This document shows positions 1-7,722 of a DNA stretch of 64,000 bases, in pieces (position 1 is the first letter of the stretch; each line of letters begins with the position of its first letter). The stretch is taken from contig CP058647.1 of assembly GCA_014323545.1 (NCBI GenBank), positions 2,706,001 through 2,770,000 of the forward strand, in the 5' to 3' direction. Origin of the DNA: Hyphobacterium sp. CCMP332 (lineage in GTDB: Bacteria > Bacteroidota > Bacteroidia > Cytophagales > CCMP332). The translations under genes were made by a program, and so were the position numbers. The notes under the pieces were generated by a model. The model was not told the DNA's origin and did not search any database. It saw only the letters and a program-made list of their open reading frames with translations.

Positions 1-1
1 A

Positions 2-397
2 AAAAAATGCAATACATGTGTTACAAATGATGGACAAACCGTATCAATACCCGAAAGCAATTGGCACGATTGGTTTAACCAGAAACTAAGACATTTAATG
101 GCGGGAAAATACTATCCAAATAATATTCTTAAAGAACTGATCCTCAATTATCTGACCCTTCCGTTTTATATTTTGCTAGCCATAGCAATTCTGATCTTCC
201 CCGAATATTGGACCTATTGTTTGGCATTATTCCTCATAAGAAATTTGTTATATGCTTACCTTTTTAAGCGTTTGGCTGATAAAAGCGGATCGGAAATAAA
301 CATTGTTTTTATTCCTGTACTGGATTTACTTCATATATGTATTAATTTGGCGCTCGGACTAAAAAGCCGACTGAGAAACAATATCGAATGGCGATAG
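2..397 (+). CDS. Glycosyltransferase (GT2-like), C-terminal part only
   Basis: The reading frame is open from the first bases of the window to the TAG at 395-397, so this is the 3' end of a longer gene and the ATG at 98 is internal. The part upstream of that ATG contains WHDWFNQKLRHL, like the W..W..QKLRH segment that precedes the terminal membrane helices of membrane-bound GT2 enzymes. Two or three hydrophobic helices follow (about residues 50-110), then a basic tail. The catalytic domain lies outside the window, so the substrate cannot be read. Its last 10 bases overlap the start of the sigma-factor gene, which suggests co-transcription. Confidence 0.65.
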   Translation, partial: KKCNTCVTNDGQTVSIPESNWHDWFNQKLRHLMAGKYYPNNILKELILNYLTLPFYILLAIAILIFPEYWTYCLALFLIRNLLYAYLFKRLADKSGSEINIVFIPVLDLLHICINLALGLKSRLRNNIEWR

Positions 398-996
398 ACA
401 AAAGAAAATTTTCTGAAAAAGCGCTTGAAGACTTTAAGCTTGTGGATGCCGCAAAAGCCGGTGATCAAAAAGCTTATGCCGATTTGCTTCATCGTTATAG
501 AAAATCGGTCTATCATATGATATTGAAAATGGTCAGGAATGTGGACGATGCTGAAGATCTCACCATCGAGGCATTTGGAAAGGCATTTAAAAATCTCAAA
601 AAATTTAATCCCGATTATACCTTTAGCACCTGGTTATTCAGAATAGCCACCAATAATTGTATCGATTTTATACGAAAAAAGCGACTTCAAACCACCAGCA
701 TCAGCGGTTCGATGAAAGACAAGGATGGGGATTTCATACCCGTAAATATTAAGGACTCCAACCGAAATCCGCAGGAAGAGGCCATAAGAAGTGAGAAAAT
801 TGAGATCATGCAGGAGATCGTAACTCAATTGCCACCAAAATACAGACATTTGGTTCGACTGCGTTATTTCAAGGAATTATCTTATGATGAAATTGCCACA
901 GAATTGGAAGCTCCGCTCGGAACGGTTAAGGCCCAACTTCACAGAGCAAGAGAATTGCTTTACGATTTTGTGAAACACCGCAAAGATTCCATCTGA
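388..996 (+). CDS. RNA polymerase sigma factor, ECF type
   Basis: A 202-residue sigma-70 family protein of the ECF group. Region 2 (about residues 25-100) contains DAEDLTIEAFGKAFKNL and FSTWLFRIATNNCIDF, the core-binding and -10 recognition helices. Region 4 (about 145-195) contains LPPKYRHLVRLRYFKELSY and a helix-turn-helix ending GTVKAQLHRARELL. Regions 1 and 3 are absent, as usual for this group. No anti-sigma gene is adjacent. It starts inside the end of the upstream glycosyltransferase and its stop directly abuts the rsmG start, so all three are probably on one transcript. Its regulon cannot be inferred here. Confidence 0.93.
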   Translation: MAIDKRKFSEKALEDFKLVDAAKAGDQKAYADLLHRYRKSVYHMILKMVRNVDDAEDLTIEAFGKAFKNLKKFNPDYTFSTWLFRIATNNCIDFIRKKRLQTTSISGSMKDKDGDFIPVNIKDSNRNPQEEAIRSEKIEIMQEIVTQLPPKYRHLVRLRYFKELSYDEIATELEAPLGTVKAQLHRARELLYDFVKHRKDSI

Positions 997-1608
997 TTGA
1001 ATTTGCTCAATAAATATTTTCCCGAACTTAAAGAGGATAAACTCAATACCTACAGGGATTTCCGTGAGGTTTTTTCAAAATGGAATGAAAAGATCAATTG
1101 TGTGTCCAGAAAAGACATGGAAAATTTTGAGGAGCGACACATTTTGCATTCTCTGGCCATTTCTAAGGTTATTTCTTTTCCAAAAGGGTCAAGTGTTTTG
1201 GATGTGGGAACGGGAGGAGGATTTCCCGGATTGCCCCTGGCCATAATGTTTCCCGAAGTTCAGTTTCACCTGATCGACAGTATTGGAAAAAAAATAAAAG
1301 TGGTTCAGGGCCTTGTCGATGAACTCGAACTAAAAAATGTTAAAGCAACAAAAATCCGATCTGAGGAAATCAAAGAAAAATACGATTTTATAACAGCAAG
1401 GGCCGTGGCAAGAGCTACTACCTTTTTTCATTGGGTTGGCCATTTAAAAAACAATAAGAGTCCTTATGAAAAACAGGGCATTTATTATCTGAAAGGAGGG
1501 GATATTAAGGAGGAAATGCTCGAGTTAAAACGCCCCTTTAAAATCTGGCCGATCAGCGATTTCTTTGAAGAGGAATTCTTTGAAACCAAAAAAGTGGTTC
1601 ATTTCTGA
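997..1608 (+). CDS. rsmG: 16S rRNA (guanine-527-N7)-methyltransferase RsmG
   Basis: A cytoplasmic SAM-dependent methyltransferase of 203 residues, the normal length for RsmG, which methylates G527 of 16S rRNA. Residues 68-78 read LDVGTGGGFPG, the family-specific SAM-binding motif I, followed by LPLAIMFPEVQFHLIDS (motif II acid). ITARAVA near residue 130 matches the conserved catalytic-face segment. The start is a TTG immediately after the TGA of the sigma-factor gene, with no better ATG before the conserved N-terminus, so translation is probably coupled. Its 3' end overlaps the convergent BNR-lipoprotein gene by 10 bases. Confidence 0.93.
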   Translation: MNLLNKYFPELKEDKLNTYRDFREVFSKWNEKINCVSRKDMENFEERHILHSLAISKVISFPKGSSVLDVGTGGGFPGLPLAIMFPEVQFHLIDSIGKKIKVVQGLVDELELKNVKATKIRSEEIKEKYDFITARAVARATTFFHWVGHLKNNKSPYEKQGIYYLKGGDIKEEMLELKRPFKIWPISDFFEEEFFETKKVVHF

Positions 1609-2894
1609 TCTTCGAGCTCTTCCTTTTTTATAATTCTGGTGTAAACTCCCGTTTGAAGTCCCTGTGCTTCTGTCCAGATGGGGGCAATCACTCCATCATG
1701 TGCTGAAATATTATTGTAATCGCCAAAAAATACGATAGGGTTGGGTACAAAGGATTCTTCATTGATTTTTTTATTGAAAAATGTTTCTCCTCCGTCCTTA
1801 GACCAGGCTAAAAATACCTCCGTTTCAGTACTTGTGAAATTTCGTCTGTCGTAAAAAACAGCATACAAATTCCCGTCGTTTTGATCTATTGCCATCCATG
1901 TGAAAAACTGATGGTTGCCGCTCGAATCCCTGTTGACTTTTATAGGATTGCTCCATGTTTCTCCCTTGTCTTCAGATTTTACTAGCCATACGTCCGTATC
2001 GGTTATACCATTTTTCTGATCGGCGTAATTAATATAAATGCTACCTGAATTTTGGCCATCGGATAAATCACAAAGGGTGATAGGCATGCCATTGCAACGC
2101 ATTATTCCGGGAATGTCCATATCCCAACCGCCTACCTGGTTTACGACAACAATGTCATTCTCCAGCCAGGTCTTACCCCCGTCTGTGGATTTATCAAACC
2201 AAATGGTATCATTATAAGACCAGGACACATATATTTCGCCATTGGGGCCCACTGCGGGTACTGCGCCTTCCGTTGTTTGATCATCGTCAAGACAATTGCC
2301 AGACTTTTGGTTGATTCGGATTGCTTCGGACCATGTGGCGCCTGCATCTGTGGATTTACTAAAAAGAATATTACTCTTGTCATTCGGGTCAATGCTTTTG
2401 TATTCGTCGAATTGGGTCCAGGTGACATAAATATTATTGGTTTTTGGGTCCACCACCGCCCAGTGTTTATCCTGATCCTTGGGACTGTTCAATCCCATAA
2501 ATGTGCCATTGTCAAAAGTGACGCCTCCGTCGGTTGATTTCTGACAAACTATTCGATCCAGCAATTCATCACTTCTCCAGTTTTTTCCGCTGGGATCGGA
2601 TAGGTGTAAATAATAAAAATTGCCTTTGTAGTCCGCAACAATCACAGGATCGCCAAAAACACCATAACTGGATTTCAGTTTACCACTTTTCCATTTTTTG
2701 CCACCGTCCTTGCTGTAATAATAACGGTCGATAATGGCTCCGGCTACAATATTTTTTGGGTTAATAGGATTGATAGAAATACTTGGTTCGCAGGGATTAT
2801 GCCCTTTGAGCGCCGATTGTTTTTCGAGAAGAACAATGTCTGAACTTTTGCAGGCCAGCATCGCAGCCAATGCGATCAATGTTAAATACTTCAT
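1599..2894 (-). CDS. BNR/Asp-box repeat exo-sialidase-like lipoprotein
   Basis: 431 residues with a lipoprotein signal peptide ending at Cys15 (MLAC). At least six Asp-box motifs (SKDGGKKW at 61-68, then STDGGVTF, STDAGATW, STDGGKTW, SEDKGETW, SKDGGETF) indicate a six-bladed beta-propeller of the sialidase/BNR type. I do not see the full arginine triad and Tyr/Glu pair of true sialidases clearly, so sialidase activity is not assured; many such lipoproteins have unknown ligands. It probably sits on the cell surface or the periplasmic face of a membrane. The gene converges on rsmG and follows the metal-transporter gene by only 3 bases. Confidence 0.82.
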   Translation of the reverse strand: MKYLTLIALAAMLACKSSDIVLLEKQSALKGHNPCEPSISINPINPKNIVAGAIIDRYYYSKDGGKKWKSGKLKSSYGVFGDPVIVADYKGNFYYLHLSDPSGKNWRSDELLDRIVCQKSTDGGVTFDNGTFMGLNSPKDQDKHWAVVDPKTNNIYVTWTQFDEYKSIDPNDKSNILFSKSTDAGATWSEAIRINQKSGNCLDDDQTTEGAVPAVGPNGEIYVSWSYNDTIWFDKSTDGGKTWLENDIVVVNQVGGWDMDIPGIMRCNGMPITLCDLSDGQNSGSIYINYADQKNGITDTDVWLVKSEDKGETWSNPIKVNRDSSGNHQFFTWMAIDQNDGNLYAVFYDRRNFTSTETEVFLAWSKDGGETFFNKKINEESFVPNPIVFFGDYNNISAHDGVIAPIWTEAQGLQTGVYTRIIKKEELEDQK

Positions 2895-2897
2895 TTT

Positions 2898-3635
2898 CTA
2901 AGCCTGAAGTATAATTTTTTCAAGAAAATCACCCACAAAATAAGCCAGAACAGCAGCTATGGCACCCAAAAGAAGTGTTTCCATGGAACTTCTGAATTTC
3001 CCTGCTCCCGTGACCATGGATTTTAAAAATCCCACAAGTATAAATGCTATACTGGTCAGCAAACAGGTCAATAAGAAGAGATCAATTTGCAAAGGGCGGA
3101 TGAAATCCCAGAGATAGACAATCAAAGGAATAAGGCCTACAATAATAAAAGAAATGAAGGTAAAGAGACCTACACTAAATGGCGATTTATCGTCTTTGGC
3201 CATTTCCAACTCTTCTTTCATCATGGTGTCCACCCATACATCATCATCTTCAATTATTTTGGCAACCACCTGTTCCAAAAGTTCTCCTTCAAAACCTTTG
3301 GCTTCATAGATTTCTCTTATTTCATCAATTTCTTTTTCTCTTAAATGCTCAATTTCCCAATATTCTATGGCTTTGTGTTTTTCATAATTTTCATGCTCCG
3401 ATTTAGCCGAAAGAAAAGCGCCTACTGACATTGAAAAACCATCCGCAATTAGATTGGCAAAACCCAAAATAATAATAACAGCACTATCAAGGCCGGCACC
3501 AACCGAACCCGCAACCACTGCAAATGTCGTTACGCTTCCGTCGATTCCTCCATAGACAAATTCGCCTAAATAATCCTGTATGCGTTGAAAAAAAGTATTT
3601 TTCTGATGGAGTTTTTGTTCTAGTTTTTGCTTCAT
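2898..3635 (-). CDS. VIT1/CCC1 family iron/manganese transporter
   Basis: 245 residues. The N-terminal region contains GEFVYGGIDGSVTTFAVVAG and FANLIADGFSMSVGAFLSAKSE, the signature of the vacuolar iron transporter (CCC1/VIT1) family, in which the first helix carries metal-binding acidic and Met residues. A glutamate-rich cytosolic segment (about residues 90-150) corresponds to the metal-binding domain between helices 2 and 3. Three further hydrophobic helices follow. It probably exports Fe2+ or Mn2+ from the cytoplasm. It is divergent from hemH across a 102-base intergenic region, an iron-related pairing, and lies 3 bases from the BNR lipoprotein gene. Confidence 0.88.
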   Translation of the reverse strand: MKQKLEQKLHQKNTFFQRIQDYLGEFVYGGIDGSVTTFAVVAGSVGAGLDSAVIIILGFANLIADGFSMSVGAFLSAKSEHENYEKHKAIEYWEIEHLREKEIDEIREIYEAKGFEGELLEQVVAKIIEDDDVWVDTMMKEELEMAKDDKSPFSVGLFTFISFIIVGLIPLIVYLWDFIRPLQIDLFLLTCLLTSIAFILVGFLKSMVTGAGKFRSSMETLLLGAIAAVLAYFVGDFLEKIILQA

Positions 3636-3725
3636 GAGAACGCTTTTGAAAAAATAGTTTCAGGCAAATATCCGATTAAGGAAATTTTATACCAAAAAAC
3701 GGAAACCAGCACCAATGACAATTGT

Positions 3726-3733
3726 TAGTTTTG
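3726..3733 (+). promoter_or_regulatory. Bacteroidota -7 box (TAGTTTTG) of hemH
   Basis: TAGTTTTG matches the Bacteroidota -7 consensus TAnnTTTG and lies 4 bases before the hemH ATG. The expected transcription start would then fall at or very near the start codon, suggesting a leaderless or almost leaderless mRNA. I see no clear -33 TTG at the usual spacing, so the call is moderate. Confidence 0.5.
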
Positions 3734-3737
3734 CATC

Positions 3738-4784
3738 ATGACAAAGAAAGGAATATTACTCGTAAATCTTGGCTCACCCGATTCACCCGAAGTACCCGAT
3801 GTAAAACGCTATCTGGATGAATTTTTAATGGATGAAAGAGTAATTGATGTGCCTTATTGGTTGAGAGCGCTCATCGTAAAAGGCATTATTCTCAATTTCC
3901 GCCCCAAGAAATCTGCCCATGCTTATAAGTCCATTTGGACAAATGAAGGTTCGCCATTGATTGTAATTTCGAAGAAACTAAAAGAAAAAGTTCAAAATGA
4001 AGTTACTATTCCTGTAGCTCTGGGCATGCGATATGGAAATCCGTCGATTGAATCTGCAATTGATGAATTAATGGCCATCCAAGGCATGGAGGAAATCTTA
4101 TTGGTTCCACTTTACCCTCATTATGCTATGTCGAGTTATGAGACGGTAGTAGTAAAAGCAGAAGAAGTTATTGCTGAGAAATATCCTCGCTTGAAAATAC
4201 AGGTAAAAGGGCCTTTCTACGATCAGGAAGACTATATCCTTGCCTTAGCGCAAAGCATGTATCCGAACATTGCGGGAAAGGAATTTGATCATCTTTTATT
4301 TAGCTATCACGGATTGCCGGTAAGACATTTGAGGAAGAGCGACCCAACGGGTTCTCACTGCGCCAAAGCAGAAAATTGTTGTCATGTTGATTCTGAAGCA
4401 CATAAAACATGTTATAAGCATCAGGTGATTCGAACGACGGAATTAATTGCGGAGTATTTCAATATACCATTGGCTAAATATTCTTTTGCCTTCCAATCTC
4501 GATTAGGGAGTGATAAATGGATAGAGCCCTATACCGAACCTACCGTTGAGCATTTAGCAAAAACAGGGGTGAAAAAACTGGCTGTAGTTTGTCCGGCGTT
4601 TGTTTCGGATTGTCTGGAAACTATCGAAGAAATCGGGATGGGCGTAAAGGAAACCTTTTTAGAAAATGGAGGAGAGGAGTTCACCTTGATACCATGTATG
4701 AACGATCACGAAACCTGGGTAAAAGTGTTGGCAGGATGGATCAAGGACTTTGAAAAAGAAAATGCCCTTTCTGTATCTAATTAA
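3738..4784 (+). CDS. hemH: Ferrochelatase
   Basis: 348 residues, the usual length. It inserts Fe2+ into protoporphyrin (or coproporphyrin) in the last steps of haem synthesis. The N-terminus KKGILLVNLGSPDSP is the family opening. SYHGLP near residue 190 carries the catalytic histidine, and FAFQSRLGSDKWIEPYTEPT is the conserved C-terminal motif with the second metal-site region. A Cys-rich insert directly after SYHGLP (HCAKAENCC and a later Cys) resembles the internal cysteines that bind a [2Fe-2S] cluster in some bacterial ferrochelatases; cluster binding here is inference. It is divergent from the VIT1-like transporter and convergent with the thioesterase gene. Confidence 0.96.
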   Translation: MTKKGILLVNLGSPDSPEVPDVKRYLDEFLMDERVIDVPYWLRALIVKGIILNFRPKKSAHAYKSIWTNEGSPLIVISKKLKEKVQNEVTIPVALGMRYGNPSIESAIDELMAIQGMEEILLVPLYPHYAMSSYETVVVKAEEVIAEKYPRLKIQVKGPFYDQEDYILALAQSMYPNIAGKEFDHLLFSYHGLPVRHLRKSDPTGSHCAKAENCCHVDSEAHKTCYKHQVIRTTELIAEYFNIPLAKYSFAFQSRLGSDKWIEPYTEPTVEHLAKTGVKKLAVVCPAFVSDCLETIEEIGMGVKETFLENGGEEFTLIPCMNDHETWVKVLAGWIKDFEKENALSVSN

Positions 4785-4858
4785 ATCTATTAAATTTTGC
4801 AATGAAAGATACGATAGACCCGGGATCGTTTTAGTACCAACCACAAAATGCCAATTGA

Positions 4859-5302
4859 TCAGGCATACCCAATTTCCGGTCCAAGATGGACCTTGCTTCT
4901 TACAAAATTGCCATTGCCAAAAGCGACGGCCTTGCCTTCTTCATTGAGCAATACGGCTTCTGCCATCATTGTTTTTCCCGAAACAAACCTGACTTTTCCA
5001 TGCGCCGTAATTTTTCCGGAGCTCACTGGTCTTAGAAATTGTATGTTAAAAGAGCTGGTAAGTACAAATACATCTGTAATAATTGAATTGACGGCAAAAA
5101 AAGCAGCATCATCGAGCAATTTGAAATAGACCGATCCGTGAATTCCACCGAGGGCATGAAAATATTTGGGCAAAACATCAATGCTTATCCTGGCCGATTT
5201 ATCCGAGATCTCGATTTCAGTAGATTCGAAGAACTCTGAATTAATATTGGCATTGAGATACATTTTTTCCAGCTTCTTAAAATGTGCATTCTTCATGATC
5301 AA
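4859..5302 (-). CDS. PaaI-type hotdog thioesterase
   Basis: 147 residues with a single hotdog fold. HALGGIHGSVYFKLLDDAAF (about residues 50-70) is the HGG...D active-site helix of the PaaI/YigI-type acyl-CoA thioesterases, and the following beta strands (FVLTSSFNIQFLRPVSSGKI, KTMMAEAVLLNEEGKAVAFG) match the family. It probably hydrolyses an acyl- or aryl-CoA in the cytoplasm; the substrate is not evident. The start overlaps the last 4 bases of the upstream tspO, so the two are co-transcribed. Confidence 0.85.
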   Translation of the reverse strand: MIMKNAHFKKLEKMYLNANINSEFFESTEIEISDKSARISIDVLPKYFHALGGIHGSVYFKLLDDAAFFAVNSIITDVFVLTSSFNIQFLRPVSSGKITAHGKVRFVSGKTMMAEAVLLNEEGKAVAFGNGNFVRSKVHLGPEIGYA

Positions 5303-5757
5303 TTATTTAGATAAATATAAGCATTCAGTGATGTAGCAATGAGCATCCATATCAAATAAGGCAGAATTAGAATGGAATAATAATGGAGTACTTTTATATA
5401 GTAAATAAAGTAAAAGCCAATCAACAAAGTCAAGAGGCTGATCACCAAAAGAGCCCATAAAGTTTCACGATAATGAAAGAAAAGCGGATTCCATGCGATG
5501 TTTAGCAGCAGGGCAGATGTAAAAAGGATTACCAATAAAATTCTGTTTTCCGATATCTTCCATAAATAGGCGAGATAAACCGAAAAACATATCATTATGG
5601 TGGTCCAGGCAGCCCCAAAAACCCAGCCGGGAGGGGTCCAGGGAGCCTTATTTAAATCCTGATACCAATCCGATGAAACACCGGAGCCGGTAAATTTTGC
5701 CCCTATGGCCAAGCCCATAAAATTGAGAATAAGAAAGAGTAGTATTTTATAAAGCAT
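5299..5757 (-). CDS. tspO: TspO/MBR family membrane protein
   Basis: About 152 residues from the ATG at 5757. An upstream in-frame ATG at 5820 would add 21 non-conserved residues, and the family normally begins at this hydrophobic helix. Five membrane helices are visible. APWTPPGWVFGAAWTTIM is the tryptophan-rich family signature that binds porphyrins and cholesterol-like ligands. TspO proteins bind and help degrade or traffic tetrapyrroles; the nearby hemH fits. It is divergent from the Rrf2 gene, and the intergenic region carries an inverted repeat that could act on both. Confidence 0.88.
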   Translation of the reverse strand: MLYKILLFLILNFMGLAIGAKFTGSGVSSDWYQDLNKAPWTPPGWVFGAAWTTIMICFSVYLAYLWKISENRILLVILFTSALLLNIAWNPLFFHYRETLWALLVISLLTLLIGFYFIYYIKVLHYYSILILPYLIWMLIATSLNAYIYLNN

Positions 5758-5874
5758 ACATTCAAATTTTAATCCACTAAACATAAACTTCACATCCCAA
5801 TCTACCAATTGTGAGTGCATTTTAGGCCGATTAATTAAATGATTAGTATCATAATTTTTAATGATTAAATAATT

Positions 5875-5890
5875 AAGGATAAATTTGTCC
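5875..5890. promoter_or_regulatory. Candidate Rrf2-family operator upstream of the rrf2 gene
   Basis: AAGGATAAATTTGTCC is an imperfect inverted repeat (GGA...TCC) that matches 12 of 16 positions of a second site, AAGGACTAAAATGTCC, just before ric. It overlaps the promoter box at 5880-5887, so a bound regulator would block transcription. The assignment to the adjacent Rrf2 protein is inference from position and from the shared sequence. Confidence 0.45.
5880..5887 (+). promoter_or_regulatory. Bacteroidota -7 box (TAAATTTG) of the Rrf2 gene
   Basis: TAAATTTG fits TAnnTTTG. Transcription would begin a few bases after 5887, downstream of the in-frame TTG at 5885. This supports the ATG at 5936 as the true start of the Rrf2 gene. 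Confidence 0.55.
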
Positions 5891-5935
5891 GAAATTAAAT
5901 TGATCTATAAATTTGCCGATAGAAAAACAAGAATT

Positions 5936-6361
5936 ATGTTTTCAAAGGCCTGTGAATATGCGCTAAAAATTATGATTTACCTCTGTTCGGTAAAGGAGGA
6001 GCAAAAGCTTTCAGGATTAAAAGATGTGGCTCAGGCTATAGATTCACCAAGTGCCTTTACAGCCAAAATTTTGCAAAAGCTGGTAAGAGCACAGCTATTG
6101 GAATCTCTGAGAGGACCAAGTGGTGGGTTCAAAGTTGTTGCAAGACAAATTTCTCTATTGGAAGTCGTCAAAGCGATTGATGGAGATCGACTTGTGAGCG
6201 CTTGCGTATTGGGATTAAAAGAATGCAGTAGTCAGTACCCCTGCCCCGTACATGATAAATTCGTGGCAGTAAGGGATCATCTTAGTGGTGTACTATCCAC
6301 TACCAATCTCAAAGATGTAAAAGGAGGGGTGATCATGGGCAACCGTTTTTTAAAGATTTAA
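5936..6361 (+). CDS. Rrf2 family transcriptional regulator
   Basis: 141 residues from the ATG at 5936, where the family N-terminus MFSKACEYALKIMIYL begins; a longer frame from a TTG at 5885 starts inside the promoter. The winged helix-turn-helix is at about residues 10-70 (KDVAQAIDSPSAFTAKILQK, then LLESLRGPSGGFKV). Three cysteines (ACVLGLKECSSQYPC, about residues 85-102) match the spacing class that ligates an Fe-S cluster in NsrR- and IscR-like members. Placement next to ric and the nos cluster suggests a nitric-oxide or Fe-S-stress sensor. It probably represses itself and ric through the paired inverted repeats at 5875 and 6379. Confidence 0.9.
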   Translation: MFSKACEYALKIMIYLCSVKEEQKLSGLKDVAQAIDSPSAFTAKILQKLVRAQLLESLRGPSGGFKVVARQISLLEVVKAIDGDRLVSACVLGLKECSSQYPCPVHDKFVAVRDHLSGVLSTTNLKDVKGGVIMGNRFLKI

Positions 6362-6378
6362 AAAAATTTCAAACAAAA

Positions 6379-6394
6379 AAGGACTAAAATGTCC
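6379..6394. promoter_or_regulatory. Candidate Rrf2-family operator upstream of ric
   Basis: AAGGACTAAAATGTCC contains a perfect inverted repeat with 6-base arms if extended by two bases (AAGGAC/GTCCTT, 6-base spacer). It resembles the site at 5875-5890 and lies 14 bases before the ric ATG, between the two genes. Confidence 0.45.
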
Positions 6395-6407
6395 TTAATT
6401 AATAATT

Positions 6408-7133
6408 ATGGAAAATATAGCAAGACAAAAAGTAGGAGACATTGTTGCTTCCAATTTTAGAACTTCAAAAGTTCTGACAGCTCATAACATAGATTTTTGC
6501 TGTGGCGGCGGTATAAGCCTTCAGGATGCCTGCCTGAAAAAAAATCAGAATCTGGCCACGGTTATTGCCGAACTTGAAGAGGTTTTTCAAACCGAAAATG
6601 ATAAAAATTGGAAGGATTTCGAACTGGATAAATTAATCGATAGCATTGTTCAAAAACATCATGCCTATATCCTGGGCACAATACCGGCACTTCGAATTTA
6701 TTTGGATAAGCTATGCAATGTGCATGGAGAACGACACAATGAGTTGTTCGAAATTCGATCATTATTTGAAGAAGGCAGCATTGCATTGCTGCAACATATG
6801 GAGAAGGAAGAAAAAATACTCTTTCCCTATATCAAGGCAATGGTCTCTTCTGAGCGCGATGGATTTCCATTATCAAAACCTCATTTTGAACACATTGAAA
6901 ATCCTATTCAAATTATGGAGGCTGAGCACGCAACAGAAGGATTAAGATTTGCGAAAATTGCTCAACTGACAAACAACTACAGCTGTCCACCGGATGCCTG
7001 TCAAACATACAAGGTAACATACGCTCTTCTTCAGGAATTTGAAGAAGATCTTCATATACATATACATCTGGAAAACAATGTTTTGTTTCCGGCTTCGCGA
7101 AGGATGTTTAACAAACAGGTTGTAGGAAACTGA
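6408..7133 (+). CDS. ric: Iron-sulfur cluster repair di-iron protein (Ric/YtfE/ScdA)
   Basis: 241 residues, typical of the family. The N-terminal DUF542 domain (residues 1-60) has the IDFCCGGG cysteine motif. The C-terminal hemerythrin-like domain (about 75-235) supplies the His/Glu ligands of a di-iron site (KHHAYI, LLQHMEKEEKILFPYI, EAEHATEG, HIHLENNVLFP). Ric restores Fe-S clusters damaged by nitric oxide and oxidants in the cytoplasm. It follows the Rrf2 regulator by 46 bases, with a putative operator between them, and precedes the nitrous-oxide cluster, consistent with defence against NO during denitrification. Confidence 0.93.
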   Translation: MENIARQKVGDIVASNFRTSKVLTAHNIDFCCGGGISLQDACLKKNQNLATVIAELEEVFQTENDKNWKDFELDKLIDSIVQKHHAYILGTIPALRIYLDKLCNVHGERHNELFEIRSLFEEGSIALLQHMEKEEKILFPYIKAMVSSERDGFPLSKPHFEHIENPIQIMEAEHATEGLRFAKIAQLTNNYSCPPDACQTYKVTYALLQEFEEDLHIHIHLENNVLFPASRRMFNKQVVGN

Positions 7134-7214
7134 TTTATCTCATGTTTTGCGCTTCGCTAAATCAAATATCGACACAAAAACTAAAAACAACTTTGAATCC
7201 CAAATAACATCATT

Positions 7215-7706
7215 ATGAAAAAATATATTATTTCAGCTTTATCAATTGCTTCAATCATTTTTCTGGCTTCCTGTGGTGGAGGCAAAAGTGAGATTGAAAA
7301 GATAAGAGAACAAACTATGAAAGAACCCGTCGCTGAAGAAAACAGCGATGTGCCTGCTAGTGAGCGTATCACTCTGGACAATAAGGGTGTAGGAAGAATC
7401 AAGAATGTCACGCTTGCGGAAACCATTGATCAGGAAATGGTTGAACGCGGTATGGCCCTCTTTGAAACCAATTGTAGCGCCTGCCATAAAGTAGATAAGC
7501 GTTTTATCGGCCCTTCACCGAAAGGAATTATGAAAAGAAGAAGTCCGGAATGGATTATGAATATGATACTCGACCCTCAGATGATGGTTGAGCAGGACAG
7601 ATGTGCCAAAGATCTTTTAGTCGAATTTAATGGAGCCGCTATGGCCAACCAAAACATGACTGAAGAACAGGCTCGTGACATTTTGGAATACTTCAGAACC
7701 CTTTAA
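7215..7706 (+). CDS. c-type cytochrome lipoprotein of the nos cluster
   Basis: 163 residues with a lipoprotein signal ending in LASC (Cys20). The single haem motif is CSACH (about residue 92), followed by FIGPSPKGIMKRR and an axial-ligand Met region near PQMMV or AMANQNM, as in monohaem class I cytochromes. It is the first gene of the nos cluster, 16 bases from the fasciclin gene, and most likely donates electrons to NosZ at the membrane. A CAACTTTG sequence about 20 bases before the ATG is a near match to the promoter box. Confidence 0.88.
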   Translation: MKKYIISALSIASIIFLASCGGGKSEIEKIREQTMKEPVAEENSDVPASERITLDNKGVGRIKNVTLAETIDQEMVERGMALFETNCSACHKVDKRFIGPSPKGIMKRRSPEWIMNMILDPQMMVEQDRCAKDLLVEFNGAAMANQNMTEEQARDILEYFRTL

Positions 7707-7722
7707 CTAAAACTTTAATATT

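Noticed and set aside
1599-2894. Calling the BNR protein a true sialidase
   Set aside because: Asp-boxes show the fold but the catalytic arginine triad and Tyr/Glu pair were not clearly found, so only a sialidase-like call is made.
5885-5935. N-terminal extension of the Rrf2 regulator from a TTG
   Set aside because: The TTG is inside the TAAATTTG promoter box, and the family N-terminus begins at the ATG at 5936.
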